A stretch of 64,000 nucleotides of DNA. Source: Cyrtodaria siliqua. Taxonomy: Eukaryota; Mollusca; Bivalvia; Adapedonta; Hiatellidae. Position 1 is the first letter of the stretch. The number at the start of each line of letters is the position of its first letter. The translations under genes were made by a program, and so were the position numbers. The notes under the pieces were generated by a model. The model searched no databases. It was given only the letters and a program-made list of their open reading frames with translations, and was not told the origin of the DNA. The stretch covers positions 186,001 to 250,000 of the forward strand of contig JAWPHD010000229.1 of NCBI GenBank assembly GCA_037043455.1. The letters run 5' to 3'. Of the stretch, positions 24,608 through 34,975 are shown piece after piece.

Positions 24608-25330
24608 ACTGCATGTTTAGTGGTTGGGTGACCATTTTACAGTTCGCCACTATACTTTCCTCGTTGATTGTGCGATGATCGGACAGATTGTGGGATGATT
24701 ATCTAAATAAATCCTCTTAGTACGGTAGCGTTTGATGTTTGTCTTAAATCTTGTCATGTCGTACCATTAACGCGTTGTTCTCTTGTTGCCATGGCTTCTG
24801 CCAAGTCACTGAGTATTTGCTTTGTGGCTTTCTAGGCTTTTGTTTTTTTATATTATATATACATGATCAATTATGTATTTTACTTATACTGCCCATTAAT
24901 GCTGCCTTGTTTCTTAGAGCGCATAACATGACGGGGATATCTGTATTTACACTGTCCCGTTTTATTGGGATGACAATAGGGTAAGAGTGAGGTTTGATGC
25001 ACCATAGAACCTGCTTTAAACCACCAGCTGTCTTTATTGCGACTGACCATTCCAAGGTTGTAGACCCTATTGTCAACATTTTTTGTTTGTGATTTCATAT
25101 CTTTCCTTCCATTCATCTTTGTATTGCTGTTTGTTTCTGTGCGTGTTTGTAGTTGGCTGTGGTCCGTGAATGCTGCATTTCCAGTTCGACTATTATATCC
25201 ACTTATTGTGGATTTCTATGATTGTTTTTGCTTGAATCGTCCTTGAATGCTGCATTTCCTGTTCGACTTTGGTATCTTCTGTGCATTATCTACTTGGATT
25301 TCGCTGATATATAGCTTTTGACAAATTTGG
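24608..25330 (+). mobile_element. Penelope-like element 3' UTR (unit 2, forward)
   Basis: Same landmarks as in unit 1: GTTTGATGTTTGTC, CTTCTGCCAAGTCA, TTTCTAGGC, ACACTGTCCCGTTTTATTGGG. It continues into TGAATGCTGCATTTCC repeats at about 25,165 and 25,243. No coding potential supported. Confidence 0.7.
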
Positions 25331-25402
25331 GGGTGGCATTGGCTCAGAAGATTGACCCTAGGCTAAGGAACCTAAGGTCTTGGGTTCAAACCCCGGTAGC
25401 GA
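25327..25402 (+). repeat. tRNA-derived SINE-like head (unit 2)
   Basis: Near-identical to 21,885-21,960, with the same GGTTCAAACCC B box. Confidence 0.6.
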
Positions 25403-25431
25403 ATTTAGTTAGGAATCATCCATCCATTTAC

Positions 25432-25717
25432 TGACTAGTGACGTGTGACTACTGACTTGTGACTATTGATTAATGACCTTTGTCTAATGACGTCTGACTA
25501 GTGTCTAATGAATAGTGACTTGTGACTAATGACTCGTGACTAATGACTTGTGACTAATGACTAGTGACAAGTGACTAATGAATAGTGACTTGTGACTAAT
25601 AACTTGTGACTTGTGACTTATGAATAGTGACTTGTGACTATGACTAAAGACTTGAGACTCGAGATTAATGACTTGTGACTAGTGACTTGTGACTAATGAC
25701 TTGTGACTTATGACTTG
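25432..25717. repeat. GTGACTAATGACTT-type minisatellite, unit 2
   Basis: Second-unit copy of 21,990-22,275, almost identical in unit order. Confidence 0.9.
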
Positions 25718-25976
25718 TCGCTTTTGTATTATTGGGTAAACGTATGCTAAAATTACTATGTTAAGACCATTATTAACTAAGACAAGTACAACGGTTATAC
25801 AATACAACGGTTATACAAAACAACGGTTATACAAAACAACGGTTATACACACAATCCTTAATATTCTCATCCTATCTCATACCCACATGTTTGAAGCCAC
25901 TTTTATTTGTAAAATGGATGTTTTAGCGATTTAAACTATTTGAATTGTACACCAAATTCTGAAAATAAATGATAAA

Positions 25977-26082
25977 TTACACAGTGATGTCTGCAGATAA
26001 ATATTCAAAATAATCACTGAATTGTTCTTGACTCAATTCACCAATATTACCAACATTAGGCAACGATGCATTGGACGCCTGA
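25977..26082 (-). pseudogene. Candidate terminal exon of an unknown gene (unit 2)
   Basis: Second-unit copy of 22,535-22,640, with one residue difference near the C-terminus (ADITV instead of ADSTV). Acceptor-like ACATTTTCAG and stop are kept. Confidence 0.35.
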
Positions 26083-26113
26083 AAATGTACTTGGAATATT
26101 TTTTGTTCATAAT

Positions 26114-28535
26114 GCACAAGTGTTTTTATACAATATGTTCGACAAACAGGTCGATCCTTAAAAGTTTGATTTCGTGAACACAAATATAATGCAAGTAATC
26201 CTAAAAAGTTAAAAAATTACTTGTACCAACACTTTCGTCAGTCAGGTCATAATTTTAATAACGTAACTGCTCAACCGGTTGAATATATATTTTTTGATAA
26301 TGATGCTACTAAAAGCCTTAAAATAAAAACTAGACATATTGCAGAACTTAAGTGGGTGAAAAACTTACAAACACCTTATCCACTCGGCCTTAATGACAAT
26401 ATTTGTCAAGAAGGAAATATTTCTAAAGATCCTAATATTGACATTTTTTCTATATTTTCTATTCGAAAGCGTAAATCTAGGTCTCATGGTCTTAGGCGTA
26501 ATGGTAACATCAAACGTAAATCGCGTGTAATTATTTCTGTCGCTGATTTACATACTATTTTTAAACAGCCTGAAATGCACTCTATGCTTTCACGGCTTAC
26601 CTCTTTGTCCATTTCTTCACTAAAGTTGATCGACGAGGAAGCCAACAAAAATTTCATTCGTACAGATCCCTTATATAACACTGCTTCCATAGTTCAAAGC
26701 TACACACAACATGTTCTCCGACCCCATATTGACAAGGAGTCTGATCACGCCAGGCATTTTCTAAAACTACTATATATTAATAAAGGTATTGAGTTATTGA
26801 CATGCCTAGTATTTTTCCAGATACTCATGTAGTTGATTCTATCCCAAAATATTTCAAAAATTCTGAAAGTCCTGTAATTTGTTATAAGTATAAAAAGCAT
26901 ATTAGAAATATTATTTTCAACTATAACCAAATAGTTTCTGACCTTGATATAGTACATAATACTCCTAAGGAATGTGAATGCATCACATCAAAATTTTGCT
27001 ATGCTCCAGCAGGTCATGTCATCCTTGGTAATTTTGATATTGTTGATAAACGTATTCGGCATTTGTTTTCGAAAGGTCCTAAATATAGATTACCTTCAAC
27101 TATTGATTTTAATGCCTGACGTGCCCAGATCGCCCACTCCACTGAAGATTTTAGTATAAAATGGTGTCGTAGAGAACATGCTGACCCAAACTCGCTTTCT
27201 ACTTGGAAAAAGTCAATTCTTAAAATTATAGATACACATATTAACTTTTATAATGCTACCATCCCCCCACCCCCACTTGTAATCTCTTGTCTTACTGCCG
27301 TTACCCCCCCCCCCCCCCACCCCCACCCCCTCCCCACTTGTAACCTCTTGTCTTACTGCCGTTAAAGATCACGGGATTAATTTATTTTGGTCTATAAAAA
27401 ATTCAGGAAACGTTCTTGATAACATTTTCAATAAAGGTCAAGTTTCATCAATAAGCACTTATGACTTCTATACACTATATATAACCTTACCACATCACCT
27501 TATTAAAGACAAGCTAATTTCTCTTATTAAAAAAACATTCGCTAGAGAAAATACTACATTTTTGGCATGTAATAACATTAAAGCGTTTTTTACTAACGGC
27601 AGTTTAGACAAGTATACTATGTGGACTTGCTATGAAGTTTGTGAAGCACTCATCTTCCTATTAGATAAGATTTTCGTCAGGTATGGAACCACGTTTATAG
27701 ACAAATTGTTGGTATCCCTATGGGTACGAACTGTGCACCACTTGTCCCAGATTTGTTTTTGTTTTGCTATGAAAGAGATTTCATGTTGAGTCTTTCACCA
27801 GACACCCAGGCAGATGTTATTGAAGCCTTTAATGACACCTCTCGGTATCTGGATGACATATTGAACATTGACAACACTTTCTTTCCAACTATGGTTAATC
27901 ATATTTATCCTAAATAACTTCAGCTTAACAAAGCTAATATATCTGATAATAACGCTTCTTTTCTTCATTTAGATCTCTCGATTGAAAATGGTGAAATAAT
28001 TAGCAAAATCTATGACAAGAGAGATGATTTTAATTTTGACATTGTTAATTATCCCCACTTGGATAGGGATGTTCCCCGAGCAACTTCTTATGAGGTGTAT
28101 GTGTCTCAACTTATTCGTTTATCAAGAGCTTGTACTCGAGTTGAGGACTTTAATATTCGTAATCTTTGTATAACTAAAAAGCTACTCAATCAGGGTTACC
28201 GTTACCATAAACTTCGTAATTTTTTTTATTATCGTAACCCTGATCTTCTTTCCAAATATAAAAGTAATTTAAGGACTCTTCTGCGACAATGACTAACACA
28301 ACCTGACTTCTATGGTGATGTGATTTATAAACTTCGTAAGATTCTTGGTCATGATCACTTTCATACTATCTTTGTTAAACTTGTGAAAAAGTTTATCAAA
28401 AGAGGTTATGATCCTGTCATTTTGCAACGTACTGCATGCTTGGTGGTGGACCCTTTTACAGTTCGCCTCTATGCTTTCCTCTTTAATTGTACGATGACCG
28501 GACAGGCTGTGGATCCTATGATGACGCCTACCTAA
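26114..28535 (+). pseudogene. Naiad-type Penelope-like element: GIY-YIG endonuclease, CxC linker and RT (longest copy)
   Basis: This copy continues from the GIY-YIG region (HF at about 26,230, WVKNLQTPYPLGLN at about 26,350-26,395) through the CEC motif (about 26,973-26,981) into the RT. RT landmarks: STYDFYTLYITLPHHLIKDK (palm, about 27,456-27,515), GTNCAPL (about 27,724-27,745), catalytic YLDD at 27,846-27,857, then the thumb/C-terminal part (QGYRYHKLRN, PDFYGDVIYKLRKIL, CLVVDPFTVRLYAF) to a TAA at 28,535. Its product would nick DNA and prime reverse transcription. Lesions: frameshifts near 26,800 and about 27,695, stops at 26,167 (TGA), 27,117 (TGA), 27,915 (TAA) and 28,290 (TGA), and a deletion in the RT fingers marked by the C tract at 27,263-27,342. 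It is not functional as it stands unless some TGA codons are decoded. Confidence 0.78.
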
Positions 28536-28800
28536 AGCCCATTGGGACGGTGGCGTTTGATGTTTGTCTATGATCTTTCTTGTCGTGCCCTCATTGGTTT
28601 ATTCTCTTATTGCTCTGGCTTCTGCCAAGTCATTGAGTACCTTCATTGTGGCTTTCTAGGCTATTGTTTTTTGTATTATATTTACACGAGCATATTTGTG
28701 TTTTACTTATATTACTTATTGATGCTGCCTTGTTGGTTAGAGATTAGATCATGGCGGGGATATCTGTATTTACACTGTCCTGTTTTAATGGGATGACAGT
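28536..28800 (+). mobile_element. Penelope-like element 3' UTR
   Basis: Continues directly from the RT stop codon. Landmarks GTGGCGTTTGATGTTTGTC, TCTGCCAAGTCATTGAG, TTTCTAGGCTATTG and TTAATGGGATGACAGTA are shared with the other 3' UTR copies. I could not identify a SECIS stem-loop by eye. Confidence 0.7.
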
Positions 28801-28939
28801 ATGCCTCAAGAAAATAGTGTGTGTTATCAATAACAACTGACGAACTCTATCCACCATGACACAGAAAGTATGCTAAACTTTACTCCCGCAGCAACAATTT
28901 CACCATTTTTATACAAAGTATAACACCATGTATAATCTT

Positions 28940-29440
28940 TTATTTCAAAGAGTAGGCATTCTGCCCAAGAGTTCACAAATATCATTTAATACAGACAGAA
29001 TTACATGCATATGATATACAGTTCCGGTAACTGACAATATATTAGTATGCATAAACTGAGTTGATACATGTTATGGATTCATATATAAAAGAGGTTGTTT
29101 TTTTAAACAATTTGAAAAGAAAAAAAGAAAAAACAAACAACAAAACAAAAGAAAACGTACATTGAGATAAATAATTATAGAACATAACAGAAATATTCCA
29201 GTTATATTGAAAAAATATATTAATAGTATTAAGAGTGGAGAAAAGTGGGTTATTTATTGTAATATGTATCATCACGTTTCTTAAAGCTCTTAAAAATGTA
29301 TGTGGATAGATTTTTTATTGTTTTAATCTTATCTGAAGAGAGAAGCTCAATAAATTTAGGAACATTTGGTCGTTTCCAATAAATAATAAGATAATCTTAG
29401 TTTAGTTAAAGCTATTCTAAATTTCCTTATCAGTCTTATG
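28940..29440 (-). pseudogene. 5'-truncated non-LTR retrotransposon 3' end
   Basis: Read on the minus strand, the inner edge (about 29,390-29,260) encodes WKRPNVPKFIELLSSDKIK and on to DDTYYNK-stop. This is the same kind of C-terminus as the fragment ending at 16,356. A long T-rich 3' UTR follows, ending near 28,950 with AATAAAAGA. It separates two Penelope-like 3' UTR copies, so it inserted into or between them. Confidence 0.5.
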
Positions 29441-29446
29441 GCTAAA

Positions 29447-29960
29447 AATGCCCACCTAAAGCCCATTGGGACGGTGGCGTTTGATGTTTGTCTATGATCT
29501 TTCTTGTCGTGCCCTTAATGGTTTATTCTCTTGTTGCTCCGGCTTCTGCCAAGTCATTGAGTACCTTCATTGTGACTTTCTAGACTATTGTTTTTTTTGT
29601 ATTATATTTACACGAGCATATTTGTGTTTTACTTATATTGCTTATTGATGCTACCTTGTTGGTTAGTGATTAGATCATGGCGGGGATTTCTTTATTTACA
29701 CTGTCCTGTTTTAATGGGATGACAGTAAGGTAAGTGTGAGGTTTGGTGCACCCTAGAACCGGTTTAAACTTCCAGTGGCCCCCCAGTGGCCTACTTTGCC
29801 ACTGATCGTTCCAAGGCGGTAGCCCTATTGTCAACCCTTTTGTGTTTGTGATGTCGTTTACATTTTATATTACTTTTGCCTTCTTCTTTGTCTGTTTGCG
29901 TGTTTTTTTCTGTGTTTTGTCGTTGACTGTCCTCTTTGAATGCTACTTTCCCTGTCCGAT
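29447..29960 (+). mobile_element. Penelope-like element 3' UTR, further forward copy
   Basis: Starts with CCCACCTAAAGCCCATTGGGACGG, resembling 28,525 onward, and carries the same TTGATGTTTGTC, TCTGCCAAGTCATTGAG and TAATGGGATGACAGTAAGG landmarks. It extends beyond the 28,800 copy into GAATGCTACTTTCCC at about 29,937. Confidence 0.65.
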
Positions 29961-30369
29961 ATTTTCATATTTCTTGTATGTATCGCTGCTCTGGTATTTG
30001 TTATAACCCGATGTTTCGTTTTCATATCCATGTATTTCATTCTGTCCATGGAGTATAGCACAATTATCTGGTACCTCCGTTATCTGGGGGAAAACTAAAA
30101 TTTTCTTTATTTGCGTTAATATCAATAAAGAGTTTATTGTTCACTGCTACAAATGAAACATGGAACACATCCTGCAATGGATTGCATACCTCAACCTCTG
30201 GGTAACCTGATACCCTAGAACAACCTGTCATTTAATATAGATATAAAAATCGAACAGGAAAAGTGGTATTCAAGGACGACATTCAACCACAAACACACAC
30301 ATAAACAAAGAACAGATTTAAACATGAATAAAAAGCCAAATAAGACATCACCCACACAAAAGGGTTGAC

Positions 30370-31500
30370 ATTAGGGCTACCGCAGCATTAATAGGCAATA
30401 TAAGTAAAACAAAGATGCTCGTGTATATATATACAAAACCAAATAGCCTAGAAAGCCACAAGGAAGGTACTCAGTGACTTGGCAGAAGCCAGAGCAACAA
30501 GAGAACAAACCATTGAGGGAACGACAAGACAAGATTGCAGACAAACATCAAACGTCACCGTCTTTTTGGGCTTTAGGTAGACGTCATCATAGGGTCCACA
30601 GCCTGTCCGGTCATCGCACAATTAAAGAAGAAAGCATTGTGGCGAACTGTAAATGGGTCCACCACCAAGCACGCAGAGCGTTGCAAAATGATAGGGTCAT
30701 AACCTCTTTTGATAAACCTTTTAACAAGTTTAACAAAGACAGTATGAAAGTGATCATGACCAAGGATCTTACGAAGTTTGTAAATCACGTCACCACAGAA
30801 GTCAGGTTGTGATAATCCTTGTCGCAGAAGAGTTCTTAAATTACTTTTATATTTGGAAAGAAGATCAGGGTTACGATAAAAACATTTTCGAAGGTTTACG
30901 AAGTTTATGGTAACGGTAGCCTTTAGTTATACAAAGATTACGAATATTTAAGTCCTCAACTCGAGTACAAGCTCTAGAAAAACGAATAAGTTGAGACACA
31001 TAGATCCCATAAGACGTTGCTCGGGGAGCATCCCCATCTAAATGGAGATAATTAACAATATCAATATTAAAATCATCTCCCTTGTCATATATTTTGCTAA
31101 TTATTTCGCCATTTTCAATGGAGAGATGTAAAATGAGAAAAAAAGCGTTAGTATCAGAAATATTAGCTTGTTAAGTTGAAGTTCTTTATGGTATATATTA
31201 TTAACCATAATAGAAAAGAAAGGGTTGTCAATGTTCAATATGTCATTCAGATACCGAGAGGTGTCATTAAAGGCTTCAATAACTTCTGCCTGATAATCTG
31301 GTGAAAGACTTAACATGAAATCTCTTTCATAGCAATATAAAAACAAATCTGCGACAAGAGGTGCACAGTTCGTACCCATATGGATACCAACAATTTGTCT
31401 AAACGGTTCATAAGAGATAAAACATTGATGTAATGTAGACGTCAAACAATAATTACATTATTAGCTGCTTTATCAGCAGGACCAACTTATTGAGTTCATA
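30370..31500 (-). pseudogene. Naiad-type Penelope-like element, inverted RT fragment with 3' UTR
   Basis: On the minus strand, from about 31,490 down: PADKAANNVIIV, a TGA (31,444-31,442), RLHYI. An internal deletion then joins to the palm (RQIVGIHMGTNCAPLVAD, about 31,400-31,345). The catalytic YxDD is YLND (about 31,253-31,242), a D-to-N change. Thumb landmarks follow (QPDFCGDVIYKLRKIL, about 30,815-30,770), ending DPMMTST-stop at about 30,573. The 3' UTR continues to about 30,370. Several frameshifts occur between 31,170 and 30,850. The deletion and YLND mean it cannot be active. Confidence 0.75.
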
Positions 31501-32010
31501 CTTCCAGAGTATGCGGAGATGGACTCTATGGTATATTTCACTTCCAAGTGTTTGGTTCTTGATTCTCTATCAGAAGATCATACTGTCCACCTGCAACCGA
31601 CATTCGGACTTGAACTCCTGTTTTTTAATTTCTTCTTCAGCCGGCTGTTCCTTATCTTTACTATATGTTCCTGTTGTGAACGTTACAGCTCTGTCCGTTC
31701 ACGTTCTTTCATGTCTTTGAATTGCTCTATGACATACCCACTAGATTACCAGATTTGTCAACTTTACATCCATGTCATTTGGAAACCATTTTCTCGGCTA
31801 AATTAAAGACTACAGTCTGCTCCTCTTCTATAGCATGAGGAACGATCCGAACTATGCACCGCCTCAACGCGATGTGACTTGTCGGAAAGTACCTCTGGTG
31901 AAGCACTCTGGCCATCTACAAAGTAATTTTTAGTCGTTGTGTCTTTCAGTTCTTTTCTCAGTTTTAGCAATCTGTAATTTTGAACAAAAATATTCATGAA
32001 ACAAATTATC
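31460..32010 (-). pseudogene. Exon-containing fragment, paralogue of 18,490-19,010
   Basis: On the minus strand, an acceptor-like TTCAAAATTACAG at about 31,976 is followed by about 55 open codons (LLKLRKELKDTTTKNYFVDG, then GQSASPEVLSDKSHRVEAVH) to a TAA at 31,803. The paralogue at 18.5 kb is interrupted in the same frame, so this is the better-preserved copy. No domain recognised; the start of the exon is basic and could be helical. Confidence 0.35.
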
Positions 32011-32085
32011 AATATTTTGTTTTTGTTTTTATGTTTAACAAATATGACATGGGCTTATAAGAATAACTTAGGAATATTAACGCTG

Positions 32086-32550
32086 TCATAGCATGGGCAA
32101 TAGTAACTGCCATTTCTCCTCACCACTGACTGTTTGATACACATTTAGAAATGTCCAACCTTTACAAACCTTTAGATCTTTGTCACACTCAGCCATTTCG
32201 CCCAATGAGAAACCAGTTTGCAATTCAAGATTTACAAACAACATTTTTCTTTTTATTGGCAAGTTGTCAGCAGAATCAACAATCGATACAACCCGTAGAC
32301 TTGGTGGACTTTGACAATTGCTTGTTGTTTCATTGTTCACCTCTTCGTTCTCTTTGCATGCATTCATCATTTGACTGATTTGAATTTTATTTTATTTTCA
32401 CTTGAATGATCTTTGAAAACCGCGAGCTTACTTCATATTATGTGTAAAATAACAATCAATCAATAGAATAATTAAATACTTGCTTCGTTGTTTGTCCTTT
32501 CAGAATCTGTAGACTCCAATTCCTCCATCTTGAATAAATTTCCCGCATTT
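32086..32550 (-). CDS. Candidate exons of an unknown gene
   Basis: On the minus strand, an acceptor-like CAAATCAG at about 32,378 is followed by an open stretch of about 94 codons (MMNACKENEEVNNETTSNCQ ... CDKDLKVCKGWTFLNVYQTV). It runs to an AGTG|GTGAGG donor-like site at about 32,117 or to a stop at 32,086. Upstream, at about 32,534-32,480, another short frame (MEELESTDSERTNNEA) precedes a GTATTT donor-like site. Composition (Asn/Glu/Ser-rich, then a Cys-containing stretch) looks gene-like, but I do not recognise it and no intact gene can be assembled. Confidence 0.3.
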
Positions 32551-33072
32551 CTCTTCTTCAAAAGACATGCTTCATAAGTCAAAAGTCGTAGGTCAAAAGT
32601 CGTGAGTCACGGGTCATAACTCAAAAGGTACATATAGGCTTCCGCAGGCTTCCATATAAAAGAGTTAAACGTTTACACTGTGGGTAAACTTCGCACTACT
32701 GATATTGAGATGAAATATTTTAATTTCGTTCAAATTTTAAAATCTTAATATCAACGGATACCAATCGGCTGGATGGATATAGTGTGCGCTCTCCTATTCT
32801 ATAAGTTACGCACCAAAGTGTACATAGATAATTTGAAGACTAAACTTCTTTCATTTATGGGTGTGTTTTTTATAAGAATTACAAATAAGTTGTATGATGC
32901 ATGTGAATAGCTAGTCCAACAGAAAAAAATCGTGATTAAAATTTCGTAAATATATCTGAGAAAAAAAAGAAGATAAATGGCGAATTAGTTGTTCACGATC
33001 TATACAGTACTGCAGGTGTAAATACATTAAAAGTGTTCTTATTCGTTTTATAGTAAAATGTAACCGTTTAAA
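32551..33072. other. Flank of the CR1-like element, no gene
   Basis: Contains a small AAGTCAAAAGTCGTAGGTC repeat (about 32,575-32,625) related to the GTCA minisatellites, then AT-rich sequence. The last 70 bp (33,003-33,072) repeat exactly at 38,504-38,573. Confidence 0.6.
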
Positions 33073-33540
33073 CGTAATCCTAAAAACAGACAAACTCCCA
33101 AGAGTGTGAACAGTAGACAGCTTGATCTAGTTTCAAGTACTAAAAGCGTGATCAGTGAGGAACTCAATAAAGACATAGCACCTGTTAAAGAACCATATCG
33201 ATCGACGGTATGTGACATAAGCAACACGCCCAAGAGTGGAAACAGTAAACGGAAAAATCACCGACCAAATTTCGCATCTGAGGAACTAGTAGGGGATGAC
33301 TATAAAGACGATGAAGAGACCACCCTTAAGCAACCATTCCAATCAAGGGAGTCCCATTCAGATATAACTGTGTTAAGTGCTGACCCAAACTTGGATGATG
33401 AAACCCTCGTAAAGCAACCATTCCAATCACTCGTGTCTGATTCACGACAATATTCTTTAACTGAGTTAAGTGATACCTCAACAGATGTTGATATGTCTCT
33501 CGGTAACATAAGAAACGAAAATGGACGGGGTGACAAGTGA
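33073..33540 (+). CDS. CR1-like ORF1, N-terminal part
   Basis: This is the open frame at the 5' edge of the element. It lacks an obvious ATG: the frame is open from about 33,065 and the first alternative start is GTG at 33,106. The product is basic at its N-terminus (KRNPKNRQTPKS), then acidic and Ser/Thr-rich. It has an internal repeat (TLKQPFQSRESHSD and LVKQPFQSLVSDSR) and a third related EPYRSTV block. It overlaps the next frame by 20 bp in a different phase. Either a single-base shift has split one ORF1, or two proteins overlap. No PHD finger or other zinc motif is visible. Confidence 0.55.
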   Translation, partial: RNPKNRQTPKSVNSRQLDLVSSTKSVISEELNKDIAPVKEPYRSTVCDISNTPKSGNSKRKNHRPNFASEELVGDDYKDDEETTLKQPFQSRESHSDITVLSADPNLDDETLVKQPFQSLVSDSRQYSLTELSDTSTDVDMSLGNIRNENGRGDK

Positions 33541-34975
33541 AATTACGTCTGAAATGACATTCGATGAATCTGCTAAATTGCCTCATCCAGTCTCAATCGT
33601 AAGTCCAAACATTATGGAAGATACTGCTGAAAATGTGTACAAAATACAGATAGATCACCAGAAGAAGGAAAATAATGAATTACAACGTTCGCTCAAAGAG
33701 CTTCTTTCTCAAACCAAATTATTAAAAAGCGAAAATGATAAGTTGTTACACATTTTGCAAGATGTTAAAGGTGAAAAGGAGTCAATTAGTAAAAAATTAA
33801 GTGAGCAGTGTCAGCAAATGGAGGAAAATGACAGTGCTATGGCACAAATTAAATCAAATCTCTGCAAATCGACAGCTGAATGCCTTATTTATGATGAAAG
33901 CAACGTTAAGCTTAAGAAACAAATTGAACTCCTCTCAAAAGAGAAAACAGATTTAGTTGGTCAATTGATGAAATCAAGAGAGGCTTCAGATAGCATCGAA
34001 TCAAAAGTAGAAAGTGCAACGGAAAGTGTAATAGTCAAACTTGCTAGTGAAGTAGGCAATCTTAAGGAAGTATTAGTCAACGAGTTGTTAGATATAAAAA
34101 ATCAGATACAGAGATCTATGGCTCAGACAAATGACTCAAAGACTGACAAATCACAGTCAAAGGATCAACTCATAAACATCAGTCGAAACTTAAATCAGCC
34201 AGATATGACCAATCCGAGGAACAAAGGCTCGTCTAATAATGATGCGCGTACATACACAGCGTTCATAGCAGGTGACTCGATGACAAAGATTTTGAGTTCA
34301 GCAAGGATGTCTGATCCAAAACTGAAAGCAAACATCAGAAGTCATTCAGGAGGAAGAATAAGAACTATTGAAAACACGATTATAACAATGGCAGACACAG
34401 ATCCGGATTACATAAAGAACACAGATGCCATTATCCTGCACGTCGGAACAAACAACGTATCTGATGCCGATTTATGCGAAGATATTACTGATAGACTCAG
34501 AGACACAGTAAATACAATCCAAATCATTAACCCAAAGGCAAAAATTATAGTGTCCTCTATTTTGCAAAGAAGAAACGACAAAGTTGTGAATGATATAATA
34601 AATAGAACAAACAATTCCTTAGAAGAAATGTGTATGATGGATGGGCACCACTATCTCAATAACGATGCAAACTTCACCAAGTTTGGAATGCCTGACACAA
34701 CAATGTATCGTGACAACTTACATTTAAACACAAAAGGCGGTAAAGCTTTAGGCATTAGCATGAGGAATGCATTAAATACAGTTCTTGGAATCCCGTCAAC
34801 TCAAGATAACGAGTCAGGGAATAGTAATGAGTATTTTCGTCGAGGGAGGTTTTCAGGGGGGAGAAGTACTCAAGACAACACGGAGATGATGTACAAGCCA
34901 CAACCATCGTTCTACACACCCCCTTGGATGAAGAACCGCAAGCCATGGGGTGCTCCGGGACATCAGTGGGCGTGA
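33521..34975 (+). CDS. CR1-like ORF1, coiled coil plus SGNH/GDSL esterase
   Basis: A 484-codon open frame. Residues about 45-110 are a heptad-rich coiled coil (KENNELQRSLKELLSQTKLL and on). Residues about 247-420 match an SGNH hydrolase fold: FIAGDSM with the nucleophile Ser near residue 253, HVGTNN near 307-312, and DNLHLN with Asp/His near 399-402. The C-terminus is Gly/Arg/Gln-rich. In CR1-group elements this ORF1 binds the element RNA and the esterase is of uncertain use. All hydrolase motifs appear intact. Its last ~30 bp overlap the start of ORF2 in another frame, the usual tight ORF1/ORF2 arrangement. Confidence 0.85.
   Translation: MDGVTSEITSEMTFDESAKLPHPVSIVSPNIMEDTAENVYKIQIDHQKKENNELQRSLKELLSQTKLLKSENDKLLHILQDVKGEKESISKKLSEQCQQMEENDSAMAQIKSNLCKSTAECLIYDESNVKLKKQIELLSKEKTDLVGQLMKSREASDSIESKVESATESVIVKLASEVGNLKEVLVNELLDIKNQIQRSMAQTNDSKTDKSQSKDQLINISRNLNQPDMTNPRNKGSSNNDARTYTAFIAGDSMTKILSSARMSDPKLKANIRSHSGGRIRTIENTIITMADTDPDYIKNTDAIILHVGTNNVSDADLCEDITDRLRDTVNTIQIINPKAKIIVSSILQRRNDKVVNDIINRTNNSLEEMCMMDGHHYLNNDANFTKFGMPDTTMYRDNLHLNTKGGKALGISMRNALNTVLGIPSTQDNESGNSNEYFRRGRFSGGRSTQDNTEMMYKPQPSFYTPPWMKNRKPWGAPGHQWA

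Larger units (their letters stand above)
20513..27400. repeat. Tandem duplication, ~3.44-kb unit (20,513-23,955 and 23,956-27,400)
   Basis: The two units align at an offset of 3,443 bp, falling to 3,442 bp, with only scattered substitutions and a length difference in a poly-C tract. Each unit starts with AACAGTGTAAATAAAGACA. It contains an inverted Penelope-like 3' UTR, the palindrome axis, the forward 3' UTR, a SINE head, a GTCA minisatellite, an exon fragment on the minus strand, and the GIY-YIG and linker part of a Naiad-type element. Only the second unit continues into the reverse transcriptase. High identity means the duplication is recent or is an assembly duplication. Confidence 0.93.

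Noticed and set aside
28290..28292. TGA here as a selenocysteine codon
   Set aside because: The inverted copy has GGA at the same position, so a G-to-T mutation explains it.
32911..33233. Minus-strand frames across the 5' edge of the CR1-like element
   Set aside because: They cross the element boundary and oppose the supported ORF1.
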